A stretch of DNA of 39,539 nucleotides from Desulfotignum sp. (GTDB taxonomy: Bacteria; Desulfobacterota; Desulfobacteria; Desulfobacterales; Desulfobacteraceae), in assembly GCA_011389555.1 (NCBI GenBank), contig JAABUD010000168.1, positions 1 to 39,539 of the forward strand, given 5' to 3'. This document shows positions 1 to 8,741 of this stretch, piece by piece. Made by a program: the position numbers and the translations under genes. Below the pieces are notes generated by a model. The model worked only from the letters and a program-made list of their open reading frames with translations, was not told the DNA's origin and did not search any database. Numbering within the stretch: position 1 is the first letter of the stretch; every line of letters starts with the position of its first letter.

Positions 1-218
1 ACCATCTCCAGGGTGATGACCCGGGTCGCCTTGTCGGTCTCCCGGACCTGCCGGGACTGCTGCGCTGCCAGCTCCGCTTTTTCCGCCGAGATCTTTTGGC
101 CCAGTGGAACAACGACAAACACCACGGCCACGGCCAGCAGGACAAAGGGGAACCCGTGCCAAACCAGGCGCAAAAATGTTCGTTTAACCACCGGCCAACA
201 TCGTGATGTGGGTTTCAT
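1..218 (-). CDS. RND-efflux/HlyD-type periplasmic adaptor, N-terminal fragment
   Basis: This is the first 72 codons of a minus-strand gene that continues past the left edge of the window. It starts at the ATG at 218. The visible protein has a short basic N-terminus (MKPTSRCWPVVKR), one strongly hydrophobic segment at about residues 21-40 (rich in L, V and A), and then a charged helical stretch with EKAELAAQQ ending in VITLEM. A single N-terminal anchor followed by a charged coil before a beta-rich region is typical of membrane fusion proteins of tripartite efflux pumps. The lipoyl and barrel domains lie outside the window, so the family call is tentative. It lies 244 bp downstream of the GAPDH stop in the same direction, with a long inverted repeat between them. 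Confidence 0.6.
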   Translation of the reverse strand, partial: MKPTSRCWPVVKRTFLRLVWHGFPFVLLAVAVVFVVVPLGQKISAEKAELAAQQSRQVRETDKATRVITLEM

Positions 219-322
219 GAAATCAGGTCCTGAAAATCTTATGTATCGTTTATCAACAAAAAAACACTCTAGGCACTATCCAATGAATTTCAAGAGCTGT
301 GTCACAACTTCCTCAGCGGCGA

Positions 323-420
323 GTGCCGCGGGGGGCTGTGGGTCGAATCCCATTCTGCGTCTGTTTGTTACAGGGTGTTGGGCATGCGCAGAGGGTGAGA
401 CCCACAGCCCCCCGCGGCAC
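323..420. repeat. Perfect 22-bp inverted repeat with 54-nt centre
   Basis: The arm at 323-344 (starts GTGCCGCGGGG, ends TGTGGGTC) is repeated exactly in reverse complement at 399-420. The centre at 345-398 holds a further short dyad, TCTGCG at 354-359 against CGCAGA at 387-392, so a long nested hairpin can form on either strand. Neither side has a run of T, so it is not a classical intrinsic terminator. It lies 43 nt after the GAPDH stop and about 100 nt before the adaptor start. It could stabilise the 3' end of the GAPDH mRNA, act as an attenuator, or be a copy of a dispersed intergenic repeat. Confidence 0.85.
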
Positions 421-462
421 GGGTCTTCTCCGAGAAAGGTTGGGATCCGGCCCCCCGTTGAC

Positions 463-1710
463 TCACACCAGGGAGTCAGCAATGGACACGGTCCGGTCCC
501 CCATCAGGTTGACATAACTGGCCATTTCATTGTCATACCAGCCATAGATCACGGCCTGGGTGACCTGGATGCTGCCCACCAGGTCCTGGATGCTCTCCTG
601 AACGGTCTTGTCGATTCCCTGTAAATGCGCCAGGTTGATGTGGATGGCCCCGGTGCGGGTGTGGGTTTCATGGCCTTCGATCACGGCCGCGGCCTTCGGC
701 GTGCCGATGATATCTGCCGACACGTTCTGGTCTTCGGAATACATCAGATACCCGTTACCGTTTTCAGCGCTGTTCCGGTAGATATCATTGATCAGTTCCC
801 GCCGGATCGGTTTGCTGTCTGAAACCTCCTGGAAATTCACCACCAGAATGATCAGCGATCCCGTGGCCGTGGGAATCCGCACGGACTCGGCAATGAATCC
901 GATGTTGGCCATTTCCGGGATCACCAGTTGCAGGGTCTTGGCGGCCCCGGTGGTGGTGAGAATGATATTGTTCATGATGGACCGGTTTTTACGCAGGTCT
1001 TTGGCTTTGGATTTGGGCAGCCGGTCCAGCACCTGCTGGGAACCGGTGGCAGCGTGCACCGTGGCCATGGACGCGGACAACACCCGTGTTACCCCGAAAT
1101 AGTCCAGCAACGGTTTGATCATATGGGCCAGGCAGGTGGTGGTGCAGGAGGCATTGGAAACCACGGCGTGCCGCACCGGGTCATACTCCTTGTCATTGAT
1201 GCCCATGACCGTGGTCACACTGTCGTCGGGCATGGATGCCCCCTGTTTGAGCTTGAACGGCGCGGAAGCGATCACCTTGGCGGCACCGGCCGCCAGATGT
1301 CCCCGGATGGATCCGGCCGGATCATCGGCCGGCAGGTTCGGGTCCAGAAACCGGCCCGTGGTGTCCACCACCATGTCCACCCCGTGATCGGCCCATTGAA
1401 TATCCTTGGGGTTCCGGTGGTCTTTCAAAATTGTCACCCGGACCCCATTGACCGTCAACGTACCCTTCGCCTCATCCACATCCGTGATCACGCCGGGAGA
1501 CCGGTGTCCGTTCAGATAGGCGGCCAGCCGCCCATAGGTGGAATCCCGCTCGATGTAATGAATGATATCGGACAGGCCCGCCCCCACTTCCCGGCCGACA
1601 TTGATCACCAACTCGGTGAAATATTTGCGCCCGGCATGATGCCACAGGGTCAGCTTGCCGATACGGCCCAACCCGTTGATTCCCAGAATTCTGTTATTTT
1701 CGGTATTCAT
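463..1710 (-). CDS. gap: Glyceraldehyde-3-phosphate dehydrogenase, long form
   Basis: 415 residues from the ATG at 1710, chosen over an upstream GTG because GAGGA lies 5 nt before it. The enzyme oxidises and phosphorylates glyceraldehyde-3-phosphate in the cytoplasm, or runs in reverse in gluconeogenesis. The Rossmann motif GINGLGRIG is at about residues 11-19. The catalytic cysteine is C189 in SNASCTTTCL, the catalytic histidine is probably H219 in ATVHAATGSQ, and the C-terminal signature WYDNEMASYVN is near 391. It is about 80 residues longer than usual GAPDH (about 335), with added sequence in the NAD domain and near the C-terminus. After the second strand the sequence reads VINVGREVG, where NAD-specific enzymes usually have an aspartate, so cofactor preference may differ. 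It starts 14 nt after the dikinase-like gene and is probably co-transcribed with it. Confidence 0.93.
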   Translation of the reverse strand: MNTENNRILGINGLGRIGKLTLWHHAGRKYFTELVINVGREVGAGLSDIIHYIERDSTYGRLAAYLNGHRSPGVITDVDEAKGTLTVNGVRVTILKDHRNPKDIQWADHGVDMVVDTTGRFLDPNLPADDPAGSIRGHLAAGAAKVIASAPFKLKQGASMPDDSVTTVMGINDKEYDPVRHAVVSNASCTTTCLAHMIKPLLDYFGVTRVLSASMATVHAATGSQQVLDRLPKSKAKDLRKNRSIMNNIILTTTGAAKTLQLVIPEMANIGFIAESVRIPTATGSLIILVVNFQEVSDSKPIRRELINDIYRNSAENGNGYLMYSEDQNVSADIIGTPKAAAVIEGHETHTRTGAIHINLAHLQGIDKTVQESIQDLVGSIQVTQAVIYGWYDNEMASYVNLMGDRTVSIADSLV

Positions 1711-1724
1711 GACATTCCTCGCTT

Positions 1725-4700
1725 TCACGAATAATTGACGTTAATTTCTCCTTCAAACACAACCCCTTTGTTTCCATCGATACTGATAGGGTCGCCCACG
1801 TTCAGTTTTCGATCGGACAGGTGGCAGTTTTTATCCACTTCATTGCACACCAGGTTTTCACATCCCACCACACAGGTTTTTCCCAGGTTGCACGCCACCA
1901 CGGCGGCATGGGAGGTGAGACCGCCTTTGGCCGTCAACAGTCCGTCTGCGGCATCGATTTCCAGAATATCATCCGGCACGGTGTCGTTTCGCAGCAGGAT
2001 CAGGTTCGCATCCGGGTCCTGGCGGCGGAACGCATCGATTTCCTTGAGCGTGAACACGATGCGGCCGCTCATGGCGCCCCCGGACACCCCGGTGCCCTGG
2101 CCCATGAACGCGGCCTTCAGCCGGTCATCATCCGCTGCGAACACAGGCAGTTTTTTCCGGTCGCCCAGAGACAGATCCCGGGCCTGGAGGATATGCAGAT
2201 CTTCCGGATCCGGCCCTTCAAACGTGAATTCAATCTCCTGGGGATTCCACCCCCGCTTGTAGATCAGCATCTGAACCGTGTTTCTCAACTGTTCATACAC
2301 CCGGGGAAACGCTTTTTCCAGGCTGATCCATGTATCCCGCTGTTCCAGTTCCCGCTGCATTTCCGATATGGGCAGTGTGCTCACCAGACCGGCCACCACA
2401 TCCTCGCCCTGGTTCCCGATGGTGAAATCCCCCCACAGCCGGATGGCGTCCCAGGGCAGTTTCGGACTGTGACTGAAGGCCACACCGGAACCGGACTGCC
2501 GGGACCGGTTCCCGAAAACCATGGCCTGCACCGTGACGGCCGTGCCCCAGTCATCGGAGATCCCCATGATCCGGCGGTAATCGATGGCCCGCTTGGCATT
2601 CCAGGAGGAAAACACTTTGTGGATGGCCAGAAACAGCTGGTCCATGGGCGATTCCACCAGCTCGATGCCGTTGAGCAGCAGCTGGTTCTTGTACGCCATG
2701 GCCAGGGCTTTCATCTGAACACCTGTAAAATGGCGCTTGAAATCGATCCCCGCCTGTTTTTTGTGGACCGCAATGATCTGATCGAACTCATCCCGGTGAA
2801 TGCCGAACGTCATGCCGTACTGCTGAAGAAACCGGCGAAAACTGTCCCAGGCAAACCAGGGATTGCCGGTTTTCCGGGCAATGGCATCGGCGATCTGTTC
2901 ATTGATCCCCACGTTCAAAAACGAATCCATCATCCCCGGCTGGGAAATGGATGCCCCGGAGCGGACCGACAACAGCAGCGGTCTTTCCGGATCACCCAGC
3001 ACCCGGCCGGTCTGCTTTTCCAGACGGGCCAGCATGCTGGCCACCCGCTGTTTGAAATTGACCGATGCCGGGGTGTAGGTATCGATGAGCTCCAGACACC
3101 GGAACACTTCCGTGGTGATGATGAACCCCTCGGGCACCTTGACCCCGATCTCCTTGAGGCGCATCAGGTTCCATCCCTTGTTTCCCAGAAAAATGATGTT
3201 CTGGTCTGCCACCTGCGCATGACCGATGGACGTCACCGCGCACTTGGGGTCATAGTTGAGCAGCACGCTCAACTGATCCTGGGACAGTTTTTCCGACTGC
3301 CGGAACAGGGTGTGCAGGATCCGGTTCAAAAACACATCCAGCTGCTGGAGTCCTAAAGAGGTGGCAATGCGATCCCGGAAAAAAATATCCGCGGCCCGCT
3401 GATCCAGCTTTCTGGCGGTTTTTTCATCCAGCTTTCCCTGTTTTGGAATAATAAATCCGGGCAGATATTTTTTCTGGATCTGATCTTTTCCGATGCGGGC
3501 TTCGATCTGGACCAGGTTGGCCGAATGAATGGTGTGAAAATAATCGTTGATAATATCTGCCACGGCCCGGACAAACCCCTTGAAAATATCCAGGTACTGG
3601 GTGAACGAACAGGTGGTGATATTGACCGAATACTTGAGGAACTCCATCTGGATATCCAGTTTGTTGGACACGATACCGTCCAGGCTCAGGGCTTTTCGAA
3701 ACAGGGTCAATATTGAAAAAATCCGGACAAAGGTGGGCTTGGTGATCAATCTCAGATCGATGCTGTTGATCAGGTCTTCAAACAGGACATTGACAATACT
3801 TTCGATCCGCAGGGTCAACCCCAGGGCATCGAATTTGGGTTCATTGTAACTGCCGTACATGGAGGGGATATCCACGGCAAAATGACGTTTATGGTAAATG
3901 GCTTCATCCGGTTCATAGGTCTTGTCCGACACAATGATCTCTTTGAGCTCAGCCATATACGCCAGCAGGCGATCGATTTTGCTTTCCAGGCGGGTCTCGT
4001 TCAAAGCAGCCACCAGCCGTCGGGAATCGGGCAGGTCATCGGTTTTGAAATTGGCCAGATAAGACTTGATCTCCAGATGATCCACCCCGTATTTTTCATT
4101 GAGCAGCCGGAAAAACCGCAGCATCAGCCGGACCCGGTGCCGGTCCAGGTCTGTCACTCCCGGGGCTTCGTCCACATACCCGTCCATGGCCTCCTGGCGG
4201 TACATGAGAAAATCCTTTGGATGCGGCAGCTTTTTTTCTTCCAGAAACTGCATGATTGTCCCGGGGCCGTCCACAAACCGGCCCGACGTCTGGATCTCTT
4301 CATAAATGGAAGGCGGCACAAAAGGTTCCAGCGGGGTCTTGTCTTTTGTTTTCCAGAAAATCATGACCTGCTGAATAAACTCCACAATCCGGCTGGAGCT
4401 TTCCACATGGCACTGCTTGCGCAGAAAATGGATCAGCCGGTCCCGGCGGTGGCAGGCTTCATCCAGATCCGTGGAGATATCCCGCAGCTGGCCTTCGGCC
4501 CCGATTTCATTGAAAAACGCCGGCAGCAGCCGGGCCAGCTGCTTGACCAGATTGTACACCCCTTCGACATCCGCGTCGAGAAACCGGGTGATATCCCGGG
4601 GAAACAGATCCGTGTCCTTGATGAACACCCCGCCGATGGACAGATAGATGATCAGAGCGGACAGCAGGCGTTTGGATTTCTTGGGCTGCTGGCGGATCAG

Positions 4701-5945
4701 CCGTAAAAACACCCGGATATTTTTCACATGGGCCGCGTTCCCCTGGATCTGCCAGTCCTCTCCCGTGCCCTGGATCATGGGGAACTGAAATCCGTGGTTC
4801 ACCACCCGGTCGATGAAATGGTTGATGAGCTCCACATCACCGGTTTTGTAAACCGCTTCACCGATTTTATGGATACAGTCCAGCAGGGTCTCAGGATACC
4901 GGCCCTTGTGCTCTCTGAAAAGCGAAAAGGTCTGGTTGACAATGGGGATATTTTTCTTGAAATCATCATCCTCGATAAGCCGGGTCAATGTCTGGTTGAT
5001 ATCATGGAGGCAGTCTTTATGTATCATGAACAGTCCGGGCACGTGGATGGCGTAGAACAAAAAGGTCAGTTTGAGGTGACGCCCGTAGGTATCATCGCTG
5101 CAATGGGTGACGATCTGCCGGCTCACCGCCTTGAACCGGTTCACAAACTCCCGGAAACCGGTGAATTCAATGAGTTCCCGGGTCCGTTCAATGGCACTGG
5201 CATCCCGATTGCGGCCCAGATCCGCCAGTTGATCACGCCAGGCGGTGAGCCGCGCGTGGGAAATCTGATCAAACACCTGTTCAAGTTCAAAATTGAGCCG
5301 CCATTCGTCAATATTCTTTTGCATCCATGCCACGGGGTCATCCTGATTCAGCCAGTAAGAAAACGAGGTACTGTAAAACCGAATCAGAAGCTGGTTGACC
5401 CTGTCGAAAAAACGGGACTCTGTCTGTAAAAATTCATGGGATTCCACCTGATCCAGCAGCTGGCGCGTCAGTTTATCGGGTGGATAATAGGTGTGCACAA
5501 AATAAAAGAACGCCGGGTCATCATACCCGCAAATCCGATTCAGCTTGTCTTCCAGCACCGGAAGACAATCGACCAGTCGATCCCCGGATTCTTTGATCAT
5601 GTGCAAAAAAAACAGCATCAGATTGTCTGAAGATGACGTTCGGACCGACTTGTCAACGCTTTGTTCAAATGCAGACAGAAAAATATCCGAATACAGATTC
5701 AGGGCGGTCATCCCTTTTTCATGGGATTGATACAGATAAAAATAGTGCAGGGAAAAATGCCGGGCTTCGCCGACAATGAACGTCCAGTTCCGATAGGGAT
5801 GGGAAAGCTCTTTGAGAAAAATTTCCAGACGGTTCAATATGCCGACATATCCGTCAAAAATATCGAGAAGCACCTGGTACCTCTCATCGACACAGACATC
5901 CACCCGGGTATCGGAAAGATTTGCCTCCAGCGCTTTTGATTTCAC
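1725..5945 (-). CDS. Large PPDK/PEP-synthase-like dikinase with novel N-terminal region
   Basis: 1406 residues from the GTG at 5945. A TTG at 5987 is also in frame, but CGAGGT upstream of the GTG supports the shorter form. Residues 1 to about 910 are helical and charged and match no domain I recognise. From about 920 comes a PPDK-type nucleotide-binding domain: NKGWNLMRLKEIG, VPEGFIITTEVF, then RSGASISQPGMMDS, ending near LHILQARDL. The last ~110 residues form the phosphohistidine swivelling domain, with KGGLTSHAAVVA and H1346 as the expected phosphate carrier. The TIM-barrel PEP/pyruvate domain of true PPDK or PEP synthase is absent, so the phosphate acceptor is unknown. The order resembles ATP-dependent dikinases whose third domain binds a different acceptor. 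The GAPDH gene follows closely, suggesting a central-carbon role by inference only. Confidence 0.88.
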   Translation of the reverse strand: MKSKALEANLSDTRVDVCVDERYQVLLDIFDGYVGILNRLEIFLKELSHPYRNWTFIVGEARHFSLHYFYLYQSHEKGMTALNLYSDIFLSAFEQSVDKSVRTSSSDNLMLFFLHMIKESGDRLVDCLPVLEDKLNRICGYDDPAFFYFVHTYYPPDKLTRQLLDQVESHEFLQTESRFFDRVNQLLIRFYSTSFSYWLNQDDPVAWMQKNIDEWRLNFELEQVFDQISHARLTAWRDQLADLGRNRDASAIERTRELIEFTGFREFVNRFKAVSRQIVTHCSDDTYGRHLKLTFLFYAIHVPGLFMIHKDCLHDINQTLTRLIEDDDFKKNIPIVNQTFSLFREHKGRYPETLLDCIHKIGEAVYKTGDVELINHFIDRVVNHGFQFPMIQGTGEDWQIQGNAAHVKNIRVFLRLIRQQPKKSKRLLSALIIYLSIGGVFIKDTDLFPRDITRFLDADVEGVYNLVKQLARLLPAFFNEIGAEGQLRDISTDLDEACHRRDRLIHFLRKQCHVESSSRIVEFIQQVMIFWKTKDKTPLEPFVPPSIYEEIQTSGRFVDGPGTIMQFLEEKKLPHPKDFLMYRQEAMDGYVDEAPGVTDLDRHRVRLMLRFFRLLNEKYGVDHLEIKSYLANFKTDDLPDSRRLVAALNETRLESKIDRLLAYMAELKEIIVSDKTYEPDEAIYHKRHFAVDIPSMYGSYNEPKFDALGLTLRIESIVNVLFEDLINSIDLRLITKPTFVRIFSILTLFRKALSLDGIVSNKLDIQMEFLKYSVNITTCSFTQYLDIFKGFVRAVADIINDYFHTIHSANLVQIEARIGKDQIQKKYLPGFIIPKQGKLDEKTARKLDQRAADIFFRDRIATSLGLQQLDVFLNRILHTLFRQSEKLSQDQLSVLLNYDPKCAVTSIGHAQVADQNIIFLGNKGWNLMRLKEIGVKVPEGFIITTEVFRCLELIDTYTPASVNFKQRVASMLARLEKQTGRVLGDPERPLLLSVRSGASISQPGMMDSFLNVGINEQIADAIARKTGNPWFAWDSFRRFLQQYGMTFGIHRDEFDQIIAVHKKQAGIDFKRHFTGVQMKALAMAYKNQLLLNGIELVESPMDQLFLAIHKVFSSWNAKRAIDYRRIMGISDDWGTAVTVQAMVFGNRSRQSGSGVAFSHSPKLPWDAIRLWGDFTIGNQGEDVVAGLVSTLPISEMQRELEQRDTWISLEKAFPRVYEQLRNTVQMLIYKRGWNPQEIEFTFEGPDPEDLHILQARDLSLGDRKKLPVFAADDDRLKAAFMGQGTGVSGGAMSGRIVFTLKEIDAFRRQDPDANLILLRNDTVPDDILEIDAADGLLTAKGGLTSHAAVVACNLGKTCVVGCENLVCNEVDKNCHLSDRKLNVGDPISIDGNKGVVFEGEINVNYS

Positions 5946-5999
5946 AAAAAAACAACCTCGATGATAAAGCCTTCTGTCATTGTTCAATCCACTGTCTCC

Positions 6000-6028
6000 C
6001 CTATATCAGGCCGGTCCGGTTTTTTCAA
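6000..6028 (-). promoter_or_regulatory. Candidate sigma70 promoter for the dikinase-gap operon
   Basis: Reading the minus strand, TTGAAA (6028-6023) is followed after 17 nt by TATAGG (6005-6000). That is 5/6 and 4/6 of consensus at ideal spacing. Transcription would begin near 5993, about 48 nt before the GTG start. It lies back to back with the promoter at 6060-6088. Confidence 0.5.
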
Positions 6029-6059
6029 CTCAAGAATTGGCCGCGTTGAAACCATTTGG

Positions 6060-6088
6060 TTGATTTGTGAAGAAATTTCTTATATGAT
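6060..6088 (+). promoter_or_regulatory. Candidate sigma70 promoter with repeats, for the gene at 6178
   Basis: TTGATT (6060-6065), a 17-nt spacer and TATGAT (6083-6088) form a good promoter. The 11-mer TGATTTGTGAA occurs at 6061-6071 and again at 6085-6095, 24 bp apart, covering the -35 and the start region. ATGATT/AATCAT also makes a dyad at 6084-6099 over the -10. The layout suggests an operator for a regulator, but no regulator gene is adjacent. Confidence 0.5.
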
Positions 6089-6177
6089 TTGTGAATCATA
6101 CATGTAGACAGCTCAAAATCCGGACAGTTTCCAGTATCGATGACGCAGAAATTTTTTTACTTTAAGGAGTGTTTTTG

Positions 6178-6732
6178 ATGAATGATGCATCGCAATTTAC
6201 GTTGTACAGTGGCGGGCACCGGGGTGCGGAAGCACAATTCGGCCGGCTGGCGGAACAATATGGAATCAAGGAGGTCAACTTCTCTTTTGAAGGGCACAAA
6301 CCGGAGCGATCGAACGGCATCCGGGTTCTGACGGCCGAAGAACTGAAAAAAGGGGATGTCAGTATGGACATCGTTTCCACCCGCATGGGCCGGTCCTTTT
6401 CAAAGGTCAACAAGATTCGCAAAGTCATCCAGTCCATTTTTCATATGGTCAACAATGGATACCAGATATTTGTCGTGGGATGGATTCTGCCGGACAATAC
6501 CGTCAAAGGCGGTACCGGCTGGGGCGTGGAACTGGGAAAACTGTTCAACCGCCCCCTGTTCGTATACGAGCAGGACCGCAAGGCATGGTTTTCCTGGATA
6601 GACAATGGCTGGCACAAGGTGTCCCCGGTCATTACCCATAAAAACTTTGCAGGCACGGGTACACGGAACCTGACCGACGATGCCAAAGCCGCTCTGGCCG
6701 ATCTGTTTGGACGATCTTTCACTCAAAACTGA
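6178..6732 (+). CDS. Rossmann/SLOG-like protein of unknown function
   Basis: 184 residues. The ATG at 6178 is preceded by AAGGAG with 8-nt spacing. I do not recognise a named family with certainty. The N-terminus LYSGGHRGAEAQFG looks like a nucleotide-binding loop after a first strand. A mid segment IFVVGWILPDN is followed by GGTGWGVELGKLFNRPLFVY, a glycine-rich loop plus helix plus strand as in SLOG/LOG-type Rossmann folds. The C-terminus GTGTRNLTDDAKAALADLF is helical. There is no signal peptide or membrane segment, so it is probably cytoplasmic. Ligand binding (a nucleotide, or a metal cofactor as in molybdenum-carrier relatives) is inference. It has its own promoter, and its 3' end overlaps the convergent kinase gene by 10 bp. 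Confidence 0.85.
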   Translation: MNDASQFTLYSGGHRGAEAQFGRLAEQYGIKEVNFSFEGHKPERSNGIRVLTAEELKKGDVSMDIVSTRMGRSFSKVNKIRKVIQSIFHMVNNGYQIFVVGWILPDNTVKGGTGWGVELGKLFNRPLFVYEQDRKAWFSWIDNGWHKVSPVITHKNFAGTGTRNLTDDAKAALADLFGRSFTQN

Positions 6733-8723
6733 TTTTGCATGTCAAAGGCGACGGATGTTGGCGCTGCATCCAGTATCCGCCGCACCACCCGTGCCAGGTC
6801 CCCCAGCTGCACCGGCTTCATCAAAAAGGCGGCAAACCCCTTTTTTTGTGCAATGTCTTCAGACATATTTGCACTGAAGCCGGTACACATGAGCAGGGGG
6901 ATACCTGAACCGAATGCCCTTATTGCCAGGGCCATTTCATCCCCGTTCATCCCGGGCATGGACATGTCCGTGATCACCAGATCATATTCATCCGGATGGG
7001 CCCTGACTTTTTTGACCGCGTCCAGGCTGTTGGTTTCAATGGTCACATGATACCCCAAAGAAGCAAGACTTCTTTTGGTCACATCCAGCAGCATGATGTC
7101 ATCATCCACCACCAGAATATGTTCCTCACCCCGGGGCAGTTTTTCCAGGCTTTTCTTTTTTACCACCGGCTGTCCGCCCTGTTGAACCACAGGAAAAAAC
7201 ACATCGAAAACCGAGCCCTCCCCCGGGGTGGTCTGGACCTGAATATCCCCTCCATGATTTTTGACGATGCCATGCACCACGGACAACCCCATCCCGGTCC
7301 CCTGTCCTTTCGGCTTTGTGGTGAAAAACGGCTCGAAAATCCGCTCCACCACATGGGAAGGCATGCCGTTGCCCGTGTCTGCCACCCGCAGTTTCAGATA
7401 CGGGCCGGGAGGAAACGCCGTATCAATTTTTTCAGACGACGCGGGAAACGTCACTTGTTCAAGGCTCACCGTCAAGATCCCGTTTTGTTTTTCTTTCATT
7501 GCCTGGGCCGCATTGGTGCACAGATTCATGGCCACCTGGTGAATCCGGGTGGCATCGCCCAGGATCATTGATGAACAGGCAAGGTCCTCAACGATCCGAA
7601 GGGTTTTGGGAAATGAGGCCTGGAGCAGCTTCAACACCTCTTTGACAATGATATTCACCTGGATCGGCCGGGATTCCACCTCGGCCTGGCGGCTGAACGC
7701 CAGGATCTGATGAATCAGATCCCTTGCCCGGTCGGATGCCGCCTGAATTTTGGTCAGGTTGGCATGCTGGCTGGACAACTCTTCACTGTCCATTCTGGCC
7801 AGCTCGGTATACCCCATGATGGCGCTCAAAATATTGTTGAAATCATGGGCAATGCCGCCTGCCAGGGTCCCGATGGCCTGAAGCCGGGCAGACTCCGCCA
7901 TTTTCTGCTCGATCATCTTCTCTCTTTCCAGCCGGTTTTTCATGGAATTGAACAGCATGGCATTTTCAATGGCGATGGCGGCATGGTGGGAAAACACCCC
8001 CAGAATCAAGGCATCGTCTTCCGTAAAAAAGGTGTTGTCTTTTTTGTTCATCACTTCCAGCACCCCGATGAGCTTGCGCTTGGATTTCATGGGCACACAC
8101 AGAAGGGATCGGGTTTCCATGCCGGTCATATCGTCGATCTGAGGATAAAACCGCTCATCTTCCCGGGTATCGGGCACCAGCAGACTGGTCTGATTTTCCG
8201 CCACCCAGCCGGCCACCCCCGCACCGGGCGGAATACGGACATCTTTGAGATGCTCCGCGTTGGGACCGGTGGGAATGCTGAACACCAGTTCACCGGTTTT
8301 TTCATCCAAAAGCATCAGGGTGGAGGCCACTGCGTCGGTGACGATGTTGGCATATTTCATGATCAGGTTCAGCACCTCTTCCAGATCGATGGTGGAGTTG
8401 ATCACAAACCCCACCTGGAGGGCTTTGGCCAGTTTTTCACTGTTCAGCCGGCTCAAATTTTCAATTTGCCGGTTCTGGATTTTCAGAGCCGGCATCAGCT
8501 GTTCTTCATTGACATAGCCCTTCTGGATAAGAATCTGGCCCAGTTTAGGGGGATGTGCATCCATTTTCCGGGTGCCGGAAACCAGCTCCGTGCGATCCAT
8601 GTCCAGTTGAAACGCATCTTCGAAGAATTCATGCTGGGTCTGCAGTGCTTCTTCCAGCTGGTCCTGGGAAATCGTTCCCATACCCACCAGAAGATCTCCC
8701 AGAAGATGAGAATGAATATTCAT
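6723..8723 (-). CDS. Hybrid sensor histidine kinase (MshEN-like, GAF, HisKA, HATPase, REC)
   Basis: 666 residues with no membrane segment. The ATG at 8723 has AAGGA 7 nt upstream. Two copies of an LG-x3-L-x3-G-x6-L-x3-L-x2-Q pattern (residues 7-30 and 60-83) resemble the MshEN c-di-GMP-binding motif, although the spacer is longer than usual. A GAF domain covers about 105-260. HisKA carries the phospho-acceptor H293 in IAHDFNNILS. The ATPase domain follows, with N400-box LCTNAAQAM, ADTGNGM at about 449 and GTGMGLSVV at about 476. A C-terminal receiver domain (about 534-655) has D586 in ITDMSMPGMNG. The NtrB-like H-box suggests a phosphorelay. It lies 18 bp downstream of the MscS gene, so the two are probably one operon and the kinase may respond to c-di-GMP, membrane or cell status. 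Confidence 0.93.
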   Translation of the reverse strand: MNIHSHLLGDLLVGMGTISQDQLEEALQTQHEFFEDAFQLDMDRTELVSGTRKMDAHPPKLGQILIQKGYVNEEQLMPALKIQNRQIENLSRLNSEKLAKALQVGFVINSTIDLEEVLNLIMKYANIVTDAVASTLMLLDEKTGELVFSIPTGPNAEHLKDVRIPPGAGVAGWVAENQTSLLVPDTREDERFYPQIDDMTGMETRSLLCVPMKSKRKLIGVLEVMNKKDNTFFTEDDALILGVFSHHAAIAIENAMLFNSMKNRLEREKMIEQKMAESARLQAIGTLAGGIAHDFNNILSAIMGYTELARMDSEELSSQHANLTKIQAASDRARDLIHQILAFSRQAEVESRPIQVNIIVKEVLKLLQASFPKTLRIVEDLACSSMILGDATRIHQVAMNLCTNAAQAMKEKQNGILTVSLEQVTFPASSEKIDTAFPPGPYLKLRVADTGNGMPSHVVERIFEPFFTTKPKGQGTGMGLSVVHGIVKNHGGDIQVQTTPGEGSVFDVFFPVVQQGGQPVVKKKSLEKLPRGEEHILVVDDDIMLLDVTKRSLASLGYHVTIETNSLDAVKKVRAHPDEYDLVITDMSMPGMNGDEMALAIRAFGSGIPLLMCTGFSANMSEDIAQKKGFAAFLMKPVQLGDLARVVRRILDAAPTSVAFDMQNQF

Positions 8724-8741
8724 GCCGATATCCTTACTTTT

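Noticed and set aside
299-444. The long hairpin at 323-420 as an integron attC site
   Set aside because: The required GTTRRRY/RYYYAAC core sites are not found at its ends, and no integrase is nearby.
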